From: Oscillospiraceae bacterium
GTDB taxonomy: Bacteria; Bacillota; Clostridia; Oscillospirales; CAG-272
DNA: 35,870 nucleotides
Assembly (NCBI GenBank): GCA_015064745.1
Contig: SVRR01000019.1
Location: forward strand, 1 to 35,870
Reading direction: 5' to 3'
The position numbers and the translations under genes are program-made. The number at the start of each line of letters is the position of its first letter. Within the stretch, counting starts at the first letter, position 1. Under the pieces are notes generated by a model. It searched no databases and was not told the origin of the DNA. It saw nothing but the letters and a program-made list of their open reading frames with translations. Positions 8,131 to 15,355 of the stretch are shown here, in pieces.

Positions 8131-8808
8131 ATGATACTTGAACCAAAACAGACGCACGTTGCCTACCACTGCCCGCACTGCGGTACGGCTGTACTCGGCT
8201 ACGTCGGCGAGTTTGCGCTTTCCGCGGATATGCTGAAGATCAAATGCGACTGTGGAAAAAGCCTACTCACCGTCACCTACACGAACGACAAAAAGATTCG
8301 TCTTGCCGTGCCGTGCCTCTTTTGCGAAAATCCGCATCATTTTGTTGTTTCGCAAGAGCTTTTCTTCAGCAAGGATATCTTCTTGCTCGGATGCCCTTAC
8401 ATGGGGATGGACGTTTGCTTTATCGGTAAGCCGGCGCCCTTACAAAAGGCATTAAACGAAAGCGCTGCCGCGCTGAACGACTTTTTTGAAAAGAACGGAC
8501 TCGTTTTGCCCGCGTTGGAGGAGCAGGGGGAAGAACTGCAAGGCGAGGAAAACGGGGATGAAGAGCTCTTTTTTCCCGACGAACAGGTCTATGACGTGAT
8601 CCATTTTCTCGTGAAGGATCTGGAAGCGGACGGTGCCATTGATTGCCCTTGCGGTACAGGTCCCTACGAAACAGAGATCATGGCAGGCGGTATTCGCGTT
8701 TTTTGTGGCGAGTGCGGTGCGGAATATTTCTTTCCCGTCGAAAGCGTTTCAGCGGCAGAGGATTTTTTAAATCTCAACGCTCTCACGCTCTTGCCTAAAG
8801 AAAATTAA
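8131..8808 (+). CDS. Zinc-ribbon-like protein of unknown function
   Basis: 225 residues, soluble and acidic. Paired cysteines suggest two or more metal-binding ribbons: CPHC near residue 14, CDC near 39, CLFC near 62, CPC near 173 and CGEC near 192. The middle (about 115-165) is Glu-rich and probably a flexible helix or linker. No enzymatic motif was recognised. The ATG follows a GAGG-containing site 20 bp after the DJ-1 gene. Its 3' end overlaps the convergent amidase gene by 4 bp, with no terminator between them. Antisense interference between the two transcripts is therefore possible (inference). Confidence 0.7.
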   Translation: MILEPKQTHVAYHCPHCGTAVLGYVGEFALSADMLKIKCDCGKSLLTVTYTNDKKIRLAVPCLFCENPHHFVVSQELFFSKDIFLLGCPYMGMDVCFIGKPAPLQKALNESAAALNDFFEKNGLVLPALEEQGEELQGEENGDEELFFPDEQVYDVIHFLVKDLEADGAIDCPCGTGPYETEIMAGGIRVFCGECGAEYFFPVESVSAAEDFLNLNALTLLPKEN

Positions 8809-9365
8809 CCGTAATAACGAACGATACCGTTGTATATCCCTTGCGCGAATAACGTGGGGTTATCCCGCAGCAAAATGGCATCTGATGGATTGGTGATGAA
8901 TCCCAGTTCAAGCAACACGGCAGGCATTGCCGTGCGTCTTAGAACGTAAAGTCCCGGTCTCACGAGCACACCGCGATTACGAAGCCCCGTTGCCTCGGTG
9001 AGCGAGGTCAGTAACACCTCGGCGATGTTGTATGACGTGCCAAAGCGTGAGAAAACAAGCGCCTCGCTGCCGGAGACAGTGGTATCCACCGAGGCGTTGC
9101 AGTGAAGTGATAAGAACAAATCTGCGCCCCATGCATTTGCATCGTCTACGCGCGCGCGTAGGCTTGATGCGTTGGACGTGCCGAGCTGTGTGTCTATGGT
9201 GGGGCGTGAAAGCCTTGCTTCAAAATCGGGGTTTGCGTCTAACAGCCGTTTTGTCTCGATGCCGATGCGGAATACGAGATCCTGCTCACGCAAGCCGTTC
9301 CCCTCAGCACCGGCGTTGGGGCTCTCCGGGTTATGCCCTTGGTCAATGTAAATTTTGATTGCCAC
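8805..9365 (-). CDS. N-acetylmuramoyl-L-alanine amidase (Amidase_3)
   Basis: 186 residues, essentially one Amidase_3 domain. This zinc hydrolase cuts the amide bond between MurNAc and L-Ala in peptidoglycan. Expected zinc ligands are H11 (DQGHNPE), E27 (LREQD) and H88 (LSLHCN). The catalytic Glu is E153 (LLELGFITN). There is no signal peptide, membrane helix or wall-binding repeat. It could be exported by a non-classical route, act in the mother cell during sporulation, or be phage-derived; CwlD/CwlC-like sporulation amidases are an obvious comparison. The start is GTG at 9365, supported by AGGAGGAG immediately upstream. It is monocistronic and convergent with the zinc-ribbon gene. Confidence 0.92.
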   Translation of the reverse strand: MAIKIYIDQGHNPESPNAGAEGNGLREQDLVFRIGIETKRLLDANPDFEARLSRPTIDTQLGTSNASSLRARVDDANAWGADLFLSLHCNASVDTTVSGSEALVFSRFGTSYNIAEVLLTSLTEATGLRNRGVLVRPGLYVLRRTAMPAVLLELGFITNPSDAILLRDNPTLFAQGIYNGIVRYYG

Positions 9366-9430
9366 AGGTCTCCTCCTAAATAAGCTTTACTGTTTCCATT
9401 TTATGCAAAAAAAGAAAGGTTTGCCATCAC

Positions 9431-10183
9431 GTGAAGGAATTGCAACGCATACTTAGCTTTACAAGGCGTGCTTTATCGGATTATGACATGATCGCGCCGA
9501 ACGATAAGGTCGCCGTGGGGATTTCGGGAGGGAAGGATTCCATGACCCTTCTCGCCGCGCTTGCCGCGCTGAGACGCTTTTATCCCATTCCCTATGAGCT
9601 TTGTGCTATCTCTGTGGATATGGGCTTTGAGGGCATGGATTTCTCGCCTGTAGAACGCTATTGTGACGGTCTTGGTGTAGAATATCGCGTGGTCAAGACG
9701 GATATCGCGGAGATCATTTTTGATGTGCGCAAGGAAAAAAATCCTTGCTCACTCTGCTCGAAAATGCGTCGCGGCGTATTGCACAGCACCGCGAAGGAAA
9801 TGGGTGCATCGCGCGTAGCACTCGGACATCATTTTGACGATGCCGTTGATACTTTCATGCTCAACCTCTTTTTTGAGGGACGCATCGGGTGCTTTTCGCC
9901 CGTTTCCTATCTTTCACGCGCGGACCTCTATCTCATACGCCCACTTATCTATGCGCAGGAAAAGGACGTGCGTTATTTTGTAGGGCACAGCGAGATCCCC
10001 GTTGTAAAAAGTCCGTGCCCCGCCAATCACAACACCGAGCGTGAGCGCATGAAAAAGCTGCTTGTGTCGCTCGAAAAGGATTACGACGGACTTCGCCATC
10101 GCATCTTCGGCGCCTTGTGTCGCGGTGAGATCGATGGTTTTCGACCGGTTGGCAAAATGCCTGTCTTTCAAGACGAGGAATAA
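9431..10183 (+). CDS. ttcA: TtcA-family tRNA 2-thiolation ATPase
   Basis: 250-residue PP-loop ATP pyrophosphatase. TtcA proteins adenylate C32 of certain tRNAs and insert sulfur using a [4Fe-4S] cluster. The PP-loop motif SGGKDS is at residues 32-37. The cluster ligands expected in TtcA are visible as C106 and C109 (CSLC) and C196 (CPANHN). LGHHFDDAVDTFMLN matches the family's second conserved block. The start is GTG at 9431, with a purine-rich AAAGAAAGG site upstream. It is convergent with rsmI, sharing a bidirectional terminator. Related Clostridia proteins may act on positions other than C32, so the exact base is uncertain. Confidence 0.85.
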   Translation: MKELQRILSFTRRALSDYDMIAPNDKVAVGISGGKDSMTLLAALAALRRFYPIPYELCAISVDMGFEGMDFSPVERYCDGLGVEYRVVKTDIAEIIFDVRKEKNPCSLCSKMRRGVLHSTAKEMGASRVALGHHFDDAVDTFMLNLFFEGRIGCFSPVSYLSRADLYLIRPLIYAQEKDVRYFVGHSEIPVVKSPCPANHNTERERMKKLLVSLEKDYDGLRHRIFGALCRGEIDGFRPVGKMPVFQDEE

Positions 10184-10213
10184 AAAAAGGACGAGATACC
10201 TCGTCCTTTTTTT
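10182..10213. terminator. Bidirectional terminator between ttcA and rsmI
   Basis: GGACGAG-atac-CTCGTCC stem extended by an A run on the left and a T run on the right, so both strands get a U-tract. The ttcA stop codon is at its left edge. Confidence 0.9.
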
Positions 10214-10221
10214 ATGTGATA

Positions 10222-11121
10222 TTATTTTGCTTGTAATTCTTTATAAAGTACACTTTTGGCAACGCCGAGATCCTTTGCTGCCGCTTTAATGGCATCCATA
10301 CGGGAAATTCCGCGACTTTCGTATGCCAAAACGTGTTCCTCGTGTGAAAGGGAAGCGTACCACGTATCCTCCTTGGGCTTGCTTTCTTCGGGCAGGGCAT
10401 CTTCCCCTTCAAGCACCAAAACATATTCGCCGCGCGGTGCGACCGTTTCATATAATGTGACCGCTTTTTCAAGGGTCGTTCGAAGAATTTCCTCGTTGCG
10501 CTTGGTCATTTCGCGGCAAAGGGTGATGCGACGGTCGCCAAAGGTAGAAAGCAGGTCGGAAAGCGTCGCTTTGAGCTTGTGTGGCGCTTCGTAAAAGATC
10601 ATCGTGCGCTTCTCGCGCGCAATTTCGGAAAGGCGCTTTTTCCGCTCGCCCATATTGGTTGTCAAAAAGCCTTCAAAGGCAAATCGCCCCGTTGCAAGCG
10701 CGGAGAGAGAGAGAGCGTTGATAGCGGCGCACGGACCTGGAACGGCAGTGACGGGAATGCCGCGCTCTTCGCAAAGACGAACGATATCCTCCCCGGGATC
10801 ACTGATGGCGGGCGTGCCTGCGTCGGTTACAAGCGCCACGGAAAGACCGCTTTCTAACTTTTCCGCAAGCACCTCACCGCGTGCGCGCTTATTGTGCTCA
10901 TAATAGCTGATCAGCTCCTTTCCGTGAATGTCTAACATGGAGAGAAGCTTTTGCGTGTTTCTCGTGTCCTCAGCGGCGATCACGTCTGCTTCCTTAAGAA
11001 CCTTGACAGCGCGCGCCGTGAGGTCGGAAAGATTTCCTATCGGGGTTGCGACAAGATAGAGCGTCCCTCCCAAGATCAAATTTTTTTCTTCGTCGTTGAT
11101 CATGTCCTCAAAGTGCGGCAT
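10222..11121 (-). CDS. rsmI: 16S rRNA (cytidine(1402)-2'-O)-methyltransferase
   Basis: 299 residues. SAM-dependent enzyme of the tetrapyrrole-methylase fold that methylates the ribose of C1402 in the ribosomal decoding centre. Recognisable blocks are LYLVATPIGNLSDLT (about 21-35), AEDTRNTQKLL (about 50-60), DAGTPAISDPG (about 99-109) and AVPGPCAAINALS. The ATG at 11121 has AGGAG upstream and lies inside the 3' end of trmN6 (22-bp overlap), so the two are coupled. The Firmicutes order holB-ricT-yabA-trmN6-rsmI is kept here except for yabA. The C-terminal helical region ends in a helix-turn-like DAIKAAAKDLGVAKSVLYKEL stretch, usual in clostridial RsmI. Confidence 0.95.
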   Translation of the reverse strand: MPHFEDMINDEEKNLILGGTLYLVATPIGNLSDLTARAVKVLKEADVIAAEDTRNTQKLLSMLDIHGKELISYYEHNKRARGEVLAEKLESGLSVALVTDAGTPAISDPGEDIVRLCEERGIPVTAVPGPCAAINALSLSALATGRFAFEGFLTTNMGERKKRLSEIAREKRTMIFYEAPHKLKATLSDLLSTFGDRRITLCREMTKRNEEILRTTLEKAVTLYETVAPRGEYVLVLEGEDALPEESKPKEDTWYASLSHEEHVLAYESRGISRMDAIKAAAKDLGVAKSVLYKELQAK

Positions 11122-11882
11122 GGCGTTCTCCTTTCGTATGGCGCGGGAAATTTTCCGTGCTCTAAAATATAAGACATTTCCTCGGTGTCAAGCCCGTCTT
11201 TCTTCAAAATAAGAGTCGGTGTTACGAAAAGTCCGGGCTTTCCGCCACGGCGCGCTTCGAGTAGTACCATGGAGGGCGGGAGCTCCGAGCGCGCTGACAC
11301 AAAGCATAGGCGCTTTGGCTCAAGATTGGATGCGCGACAAGCGGAGATCAGGTCGGCAAGGCGTTCGGGAAGAAAAACCGCGTAAAAGGCGCCGCCGTAT
11401 TTTAACGCGCGTGATGCGGTGGCGGCAAAATCGGCAATGCCGCCAAAGTGCTCGTGTCTGGCGATCTCTTTGGTGTCGCTGTCACAAGCGGCACCCGAAT
11501 CTACCGTCATATAGGGGGGATTGGAAAAAACGGCATCGTAGCTCCCCGTATCGGCGCGCAGGGGGAAGGCGCGGGCGTCGGCGCAGACGGCATTTACTCG
11601 TCCGTCCAAGCCGTTTAAATGAACGTTTCTCTCAATCAGCGCGGCGTAGGTCTCTTGTACTTCAAGACAGTCGATATATGAGCAACGCTCGCGCGTTGCG
11701 AGAAGCAGGGAAACGATGCCGCTGCCGCCGCCGATTTCAAGCGCTCTTTTGGCCTTCTTTGCAACGAAAGCGGCGAGAAGTAAGGCATCTGTTCCAAAGG
11801 TAAGTCCGTCGGTTTTTTGTATCAAACGGAGCTTATCGTTGACCTCGTCCAAGCGTTCGTTTTCTTCCAATATAATTTTCAT
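11100..11882 (-). CDS. trmN6: tRNA1(Val) (adenine(37)-N6)-methyltransferase family protein
   Basis: 260-residue Rossmann-fold methyltransferase, cytoplasmic. The open frame extends upstream to 12017, but that stretch runs through the terminator and ferredoxin gene. The ATG at 11882 with a perfect AGGAGG 5 bp upstream is the true start. LEIGGGSGIVSLLLA is the SAM-binding motif I, and SNPPYMT is the adenine-N6 methyltransferase NPPY motif. The first residues contain LIQKTDGLTFGTDALLLAAF, typical of the YfiC/TrmN6 family. It overlaps rsmI by 22 bp. Substrate assignment follows the E. coli family member and is not proven for Clostridia. Confidence 0.9.
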   Translation of the reverse strand: MKIILEENERLDEVNDKLRLIQKTDGLTFGTDALLLAAFVAKKAKRALEIGGGSGIVSLLLATRERCSYIDCLEVQETYAALIERNVHLNGLDGRVNAVCADARAFPLRADTGSYDAVFSNPPYMTVDSGAACDSDTKEIARHEHFGGIADFAATASRALKYGGAFYAVFLPERLADLISACRASNLEPKRLCFVSARSELPPSMVLLEARRGGKPGLFVTPTLILKKDGLDTEEMSYILEHGKFPAPYERRTPCRTLRT

Positions 11883-11896
11883 GGTTCCTCCTACGT

Positions 11897-11938
11897 AAAA
11901 GGAAGAAGGGGTTGCCGCCAAAGCGGCAACCCCTTCTT
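11897..11938 (-). terminator. Strong hairpin after the ferredoxin gene
   Basis: A 16-bp perfect stem (11903-11918 with 11923-11938, loop of 4) followed on the minus strand by CC and TTTT. It separates ferredoxin from trmN6; the U-tract is short, so partial read-through into trmN6-rsmI is likely. Confidence 0.75.
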
Positions 11939-11946
11939 TGAGAAAA

Positions 11947-12117
11947 TTATTCCTCAACAGGAGCGCCAACAGGGCAAACGCCTGCGCAAGCGCCGCATGC
12001 GATGCACTGATCAGCATCGATTACGAACTTGCCGTCTCCTTCGGAAATGCAGCTGACGGGGCACTCAGCCTCGCATGCGCCGCATGCAATGCACTCATCG
12101 GTGATTTTAAAAGCCAT
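11947..12117 (-). CDS. 2[4Fe-4S] ferredoxin
   Basis: 56-residue clostridial-type electron carrier, too short to have been picked up as a long open frame. The translation starts MAFKITDECIACGACEAECP and contains two CxxCxxCxxxCP motifs: C9/C12/C15/C19 and C38/C41/C44/C48. Each set, with exchange of the last cysteine, holds one [4Fe-4S] cluster. GGAGGT lies upstream of the ATG at 12117, a near-consensus promoter is at 12150-12178 and a strong hairpin follows. It is inserted between ricT and trmN6, where other Firmicutes have yabA. It could serve general fermentative redox metabolism or the neighbouring Fe-S protein RicT (inference). Confidence 0.95.
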   Translation of the reverse strand: MAFKITDECIACGACEAECPVSCISEGDGKFVIDADQCIACGACAGVCPVGAPVEE

Positions 12118-12149
12118 GGTTCATACCTCCATTATGTTTTGCAACTACC

Positions 12150-12178
12150 ATTGTAGCAGTATTGCCATCAAAAATCAA
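12150..12178 (-). promoter_or_regulatory. Sigma-A promoter for ferredoxin
   Basis: On the minus strand, TTGATT (12178-12173) and TACAAT (12155-12150) with a 17-bp spacer, in the gap between ricT and the ferredoxin gene. Confidence 0.85.
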
Positions 12179-12237
12179 GATGTTTTGACAAAAAAATCAA
12201 AGAAAACGAAAAAATCTTTCTTTTCAGCCGAAGCGGG

Positions 12238-13134
12238 TCAATTTTCTTCCTTCTGCGGGGGCTTCGGTTTTTTGCCCTTTCCGGCAGAAAGAATCTTGAT
12301 TTCATTACAGCCGTAGAGCTTGACGTTGTTGTTTCCCTCGTCGTGTCTGACCTTTACAGTCTGTAAAAGCGGACGGGTCTCAATCACGATACCGGGACCG
12401 CCGGGGGTTTCTACGGTAGAGCCGACGGGGGGCGTCGTCTTCAGTGCCTCCTCGTACGCCTCGTGCTCGTAGCGCAGGCAGCACATCAAACGACCACAGC
12501 TTCCGGAAATCTTTGCCGAATTGAGCGAGAAGTTTTGCTCCTTTGCCATTTTGATAGATACTTGCACGAAGTCGGGGAGAAAGCTGGAGCAGCAGAAGGG
12601 GCGTCCGCATACACCAAGTCCTCCCATCATCTTGGCCTCGTCACGAATGCCGATCTGGCGAAGCTCGATACGGGTACGGAAAACGGAGGCGAGGTCCTTG
12701 ACGAGGTCGCGGAAGTCAACGCGGTTTTCCGCCGTAAAATAGAAGAGAAGCTTTTGGTTGTCAAAAGTATATTCGACGTCAACGAGCTTCATGTCAAGCT
12801 TGTGCTTGGCGATCTTTTCCTCGCAGATCTTATGGGCGCGTTCCTCGGCGGCTCGGTTTTCCTCGTTTCGCTTCGCATCTTGCTCGGTTGCGATGCGGAT
12901 GACTTTTTTTAAGGGGGAAACGATAGACGATGTAGGCACCTCGCGGTTTCCGAAGACGACCTTGGCGTATTCCATGCCACGTGCTGTTTCAACGATGACA
13001 AAATCACGCGTCGTGACGGTTAACGCTCCCGGGTCAAAGTAATAGGTTTTTGTGGCTCCGCGGAAGGAGACACCGACGACGGTCGTCGTTTCTTTGTGCT
13101 CGTTTTCCGCTGTTTTGATTTCGGATTCGTTCAT
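12238..13134 (-). CDS. ricT: RicT/YaaT-like PSP1-domain protein
   Basis: 298 residues. RicT (YaaT) forms the Y-complex with RicA and RicF in Bacillus; this complex carries [4Fe-4S] clusters and stimulates RNase Y-dependent RNA processing. The PSP1 core is clear: GLGVCGRPFCCSSFL (about 173-187) and SGSCGRLMCCLRYEHE (about 211-226) contain the conserved cysteines, and NFSLNSAKISG sits between them. The N-terminal half begins with VVGVSFRGATKTYYFDPG, also typical. The C-terminus adds a short Lys/Pro-rich tail. The ATG at 13134 is 2 bp after the holB stop, with a GAAAGAGAG site, so translation is coupled to holB. RicA and RicF are not in the window. Confidence 0.93.
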   Translation of the reverse strand: MNESEIKTAENEHKETTTVVGVSFRGATKTYYFDPGALTVTTRDFVIVETARGMEYAKVVFGNREVPTSSIVSPLKKVIRIATEQDAKRNEENRAAEERAHKICEEKIAKHKLDMKLVDVEYTFDNQKLLFYFTAENRVDFRDLVKDLASVFRTRIELRQIGIRDEAKMMGGLGVCGRPFCCSSFLPDFVQVSIKMAKEQNFSLNSAKISGSCGRLMCCLRYEHEAYEEALKTTPPVGSTVETPGGPGIVIETRPLLQTVKVRHDEGNNNVKLYGCNEIKILSAGKGKKPKPPQKEEN

Positions 13135-13136
13135 TG

Positions 13137-14177
13137 TTATCTCTCTTTCTGTGCGTTGCGCAATTTTGCGGCAAGCATGGTGACGGTGCTTTGCAGACCC
13201 GCATTGCGGTCCAGCTGCTCGACGGCTTCCTCAATAGCATCCGTGAAGGCGAACAGCATATGGATACGCAGGGCGGCAATGGATTCCGGAAGCTCCTCAG
13301 CGCTCGGGAAAAAGGAAAGCGGAGGGCGCTCCGCGCGCTTTAAAAGAATTAAGTCGCACAGAGCCGTGTGAAGCAGAAGAAGTGACTGCTTTAATTCTTC
13401 GCGCTTTGCGGGAAGCGCCGCAAGCGCTAAGGAAAGGGGCGCATACGATTTTCCTGAAAGGGCATTCAGAACGGCAAGCGTTTTGTCTCGCTCTTTTTTG
13501 ACGGTAGCGGCACTTTCGGGAGACAAAAGGCGTATAGCCTCGCCGATGCTACCGCCTGCAAGCAACAGAATAGCTTCAAGCTCTTCCGGTCGGGAGGAAT
13601 AGGGACGGATAAGCTCCGGTTCGTTTTCTTGCAAGTACGCTTTGATCTCATCTTTGGTGAAGCGTTGCATCCGAAGAAGCCTTGCACGGCTGCGCACAGT
13701 CGTGAGCATGCTGTCAGCGCTTTCTGTCAAAAGGATAAGCTTGACACCCTCGGGCGGCTCTTCCATCGTTTTTAGCAAAGCATTTTGCGCGCCTGCCGTC
13801 ATCGTGTGAGCATCCTCGAAAACGTAGATCTTATGCGAAAATTCGGTGGAGGACATGTTTGTATCCTCAATCACCTCACGCACCGTGTCTACACCGATCG
13901 TGGCTCGTTCGCCCTTCGTAATGAAATGCAGGTCTAAGGCAAGCTCGTGATCGACTAAGTAGCAGGCACGGCACTCGGAGCAGGGAAGGGGCATACTCTT
14001 GTTTTCTCTGTTTTCACAGAGCATTGCCTTTGCGACCTCCTTGGCGAACGTCCGCTTTCCGCTTCCCGCATCGCCTTCTATTAAGAGGGCGTGAGAAAGT
14101 GCGTTTTTTTCTATGCTTTCGCCAAGGGAGCGACAGCTCTCGCGATTGCCGAATATGGCATCCAAATACTGTCGCAT
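13137..14177 (-). CDS. holB: DNA polymerase III subunit delta' (clamp loader)
   Basis: 346-residue AAA+ clamp-loader subunit that helps load the beta sliding clamp. Residues about 8-40 read FGNRESCRSLGESIEKNALSHA, then a Walker A-like GDAGSGKRT (about 35-43). Four cysteines (AMLCEN and CSECRAC, about 53-71) form the usual zinc module. KIYVFEDAHTMTAGAQNALLKTMEEPP is the conserved Walker B/sensor region of DnaX/HolB proteins. Where many family members have an SRC trans-acting arginine motif, this one reads VRSRARLL (SRA). It heads the holB-ricT unit with a consensus promoter at 14212-14240, divergent from rplS. Confidence 0.92.
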   Translation of the reverse strand: MRQYLDAIFGNRESCRSLGESIEKNALSHALLIEGDAGSGKRTFAKEVAKAMLCENRENKSMPLPCSECRACYLVDHELALDLHFITKGERATIGVDTVREVIEDTNMSSTEFSHKIYVFEDAHTMTAGAQNALLKTMEEPPEGVKLILLTESADSMLTTVRSRARLLRMQRFTKDEIKAYLQENEPELIRPYSSRPEELEAILLLAGGSIGEAIRLLSPESAATVKKERDKTLAVLNALSGKSYAPLSLALAALPAKREELKQSLLLLHTALCDLILLKRAERPPLSFFPSAEELPESIAALRIHMLFAFTDAIEEAVEQLDRNAGLQSTVTMLAAKLRNAQKER

Positions 14178-14211
14178 CTCAGATTCCGCCCTTCATCCTT
14201 GTTATTTATAT

Positions 14212-14240
14212 AGTATAGCAAATAAATTAAATTCTGTCAA
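14212..14240 (-). promoter_or_regulatory. Consensus sigma-A promoter for holB-ricT
   Basis: On the minus strand, TTGACA (14240-14235) and TATACT (14217-14212) separated by 17 bp, 34 bp before the holB ATG. Confidence 0.88.
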
Positions 14241-14386
14241 GTCCAATGCTTTAAAAAACAGGAATGTTTCACGGGGGACGGCGGGAAAGGACAAGCCGTT
14301 CCATTTCTCGTCAAAAGAGGAAAAAAAGAGATCATATTTCGTTTTTTTAAAGTAAGAAAAAAGATGCTATTTTTTTGAAAAAAGGC
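14241..14386. other. Spacer inside the holB/rplS divergent intergenic region
   Basis: The gene-free stretch 14178-14510 is 333 bp. Apart from the two promoters and the rplS leader, this central 146 bp shows only AT-rich sequence and A/T runs; I recognise no gene, operator or RNA in it. Confidence 0.5.
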
Positions 14387-14415
14387 TTGATTTTTTAGAA
14401 TCAATATGTTATAAT
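14387..14415 (+). promoter_or_regulatory. Sigma-A promoter for rplS
   Basis: TTGATT at 14387-14392 and TATAAT at 14410-14415 with a 17-bp spacer. Confidence 0.88.
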
Positions 14416-14510
14416 ACACGTTGGTGTTTTGCGCAAAATGCAAAAAACACGATTTAGAACAGTCCTCTGCGTAGCTCTGCACGAATGTTCGATGTAAGGA
14501 GGAAGCTATA
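14416..14510 (+). ncRNA. Possible structured leader of rplS
   Basis: The 95-nt 5' leader between promoter and ATG contains a hairpin: GTGTTTT pairs with AAAACAC across about 14424-14450, with the palindrome TTTTGCGCAAAA inside. An L19 leader class is known in Firmicutes as a presumed autoregulatory site. I cannot confirm a match by eye. Confidence 0.35.
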
Positions 14511-14852
14511 ATGGAAAAGATTACGGCTTTTGTAAGTGAGCAATTGAAGACCGAGGTCCCCTCGTTCAACATCGGTGACACCGTAAAGGTGCACAACCGT
14601 ATCAAAGAGGGCGACAAGGAGAGAATCCAGATGTTTGAGGGTACCGTCATTGCAAAGCATGGCGGCGGAATTTCCGAGACCTTTACGGTTCGCCGCGTCA
14701 GCTTCGGCTGCGGCGTGGAGAAGACCTTCCCCATCCACTCTCCCAACGTTGTAAAGGTAGACGTTATCCGTCAGGGTATCGTTCGCCGTGCAAAGCTCTA
14801 CTATCTGCGCGACAGAGTCGGTAAGAGTGCCAAGGTCAAGGAGAAGATCTAA
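14511..14852 (+). CDS. rplS: 50S ribosomal protein L19
   Basis: 113 residues, normal L19 length. L19 sits at the 30S-50S interface. Diagnostic blocks are [22 protein letters not shown] (about 19-40), [21 protein letters not shown] (about 43-63) and the C-terminal [40 protein letters not shown] precedes the ATG. It is transcribed alone from its own promoter; the trmD-rimM neighbours common elsewhere are absent. Some Firmicutes also separate rplS from trmD. Confidence 0.98.
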   Translation: MEKITAFVSEQLKTEVPSFNIGDTVKVHNRIKEGDKERIQMFEGTVIAKHGGGISETFTVRRVSFGCGVEKTFPIHSPNVVKVDVIRQGIVRRAKLYYLRDRVGKSAKVKEKI

Positions 14853-14875
14853 GATCTTCCCGCAACAAGGAAAGA

Positions 14876-14907
14876 AAAACGGCCGACAAATGTCGGTCGC
14901 TTTTTCC
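14876..14907. terminator. Bidirectional terminator between rplS and the HIT gene
   Basis: GGCCGAC-aaat-GTCGGTC stem (one G-U pair) flanked by an A run on the left and a T run on the right, between convergent genes. Confidence 0.85.
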
Positions 14908-14919
14908 TTTTATGTCGAT

Positions 14920-15258
14920 TTACGCCATCGTGTCGGTGAGCTGTTTGCCGCCGAGAATGTGAAAGTGCAGATGCTTTACACTCTGGCAGGCGTCGCTACC
15001 CACGTTTGACACGATGCGGTAGCCGTTTTCGAGCCCCTCCGACTTTGCGATCTCGGGAATGGCTTCAAAAATGTGCGTAACGAAGGATGCATTCTCCGCG
15101 TAGATATCATCCGCCGACGCAATGTGCGCCTTGGGGACGATCAAGATGTGAACGGGTGCTTGCGGAGCGATATCGCGAAAGGCGTAGACCCATTCATCCT
15201 CGTACACCTTGCTTGAGGGAATTTCCCCGGCAATAATTTTACAAAAAAGGCAATCCAT
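14920..15258 (-). CDS. HIT-family (HinT-like) nucleotide hydrolase
   Basis: 112 residues. The ATG at 15258 (MDCLFCKIIAGEIPS) is chosen because GGAGGT precedes it; the longer open frame to 15432 crosses the promoter. The histidine triad is KHLHFHILGG near residue 98. N-terminal C3 and C6 may bind zinc, as in many HinT proteins. HinT enzymes hydrolyse purine nucleoside phosphoramidates and lysyl-AMP-type adducts; the physiological role in Clostridia is unclear. Its promoter is at 15284-15312, so the gene is monocistronic and divergent from the FkbM gene. Confidence 0.95.
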   Translation of the reverse strand: MDCLFCKIIAGEIPSSKVYEDEWVYAFRDIAPQAPVHILIVPKAHIASADDIYAENASFVTHIFEAIPEIAKSEGLENGYRIVSNVGSDACQSVKHLHFHILGGKQLTDTMA

Positions 15259-15283
15259 GCTGTGACCTCCGAGTTTTTTCTTA

Positions 15284-15312
15284 ATTATACAACACTTTGG
15301 CATCAAATACAA
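15284..15312 (-). promoter_or_regulatory. Sigma-A promoter for the HIT gene
   Basis: On the minus strand, TTGTAT (15312-15307) and TATAAT (15289-15284) with a 17-bp spacer. Confidence 0.87.
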
Positions 15313-15355
15313 GAGAAAACCAAAAGTTTTTTGCAAAGCGAAAGGGAATTTGCGT

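Noticed and set aside
11883-12017. N-terminal extension of the trmN6 frame
   Set aside because: It translates the terminator and the ferredoxin gene in another frame. A perfect AGGAGG lies just before the internal ATG at 11882.
14265-14278. TGTTTCACG resembling half of a parS site
   Set aside because: Only the left half matches; the other half of the palindrome is absent.
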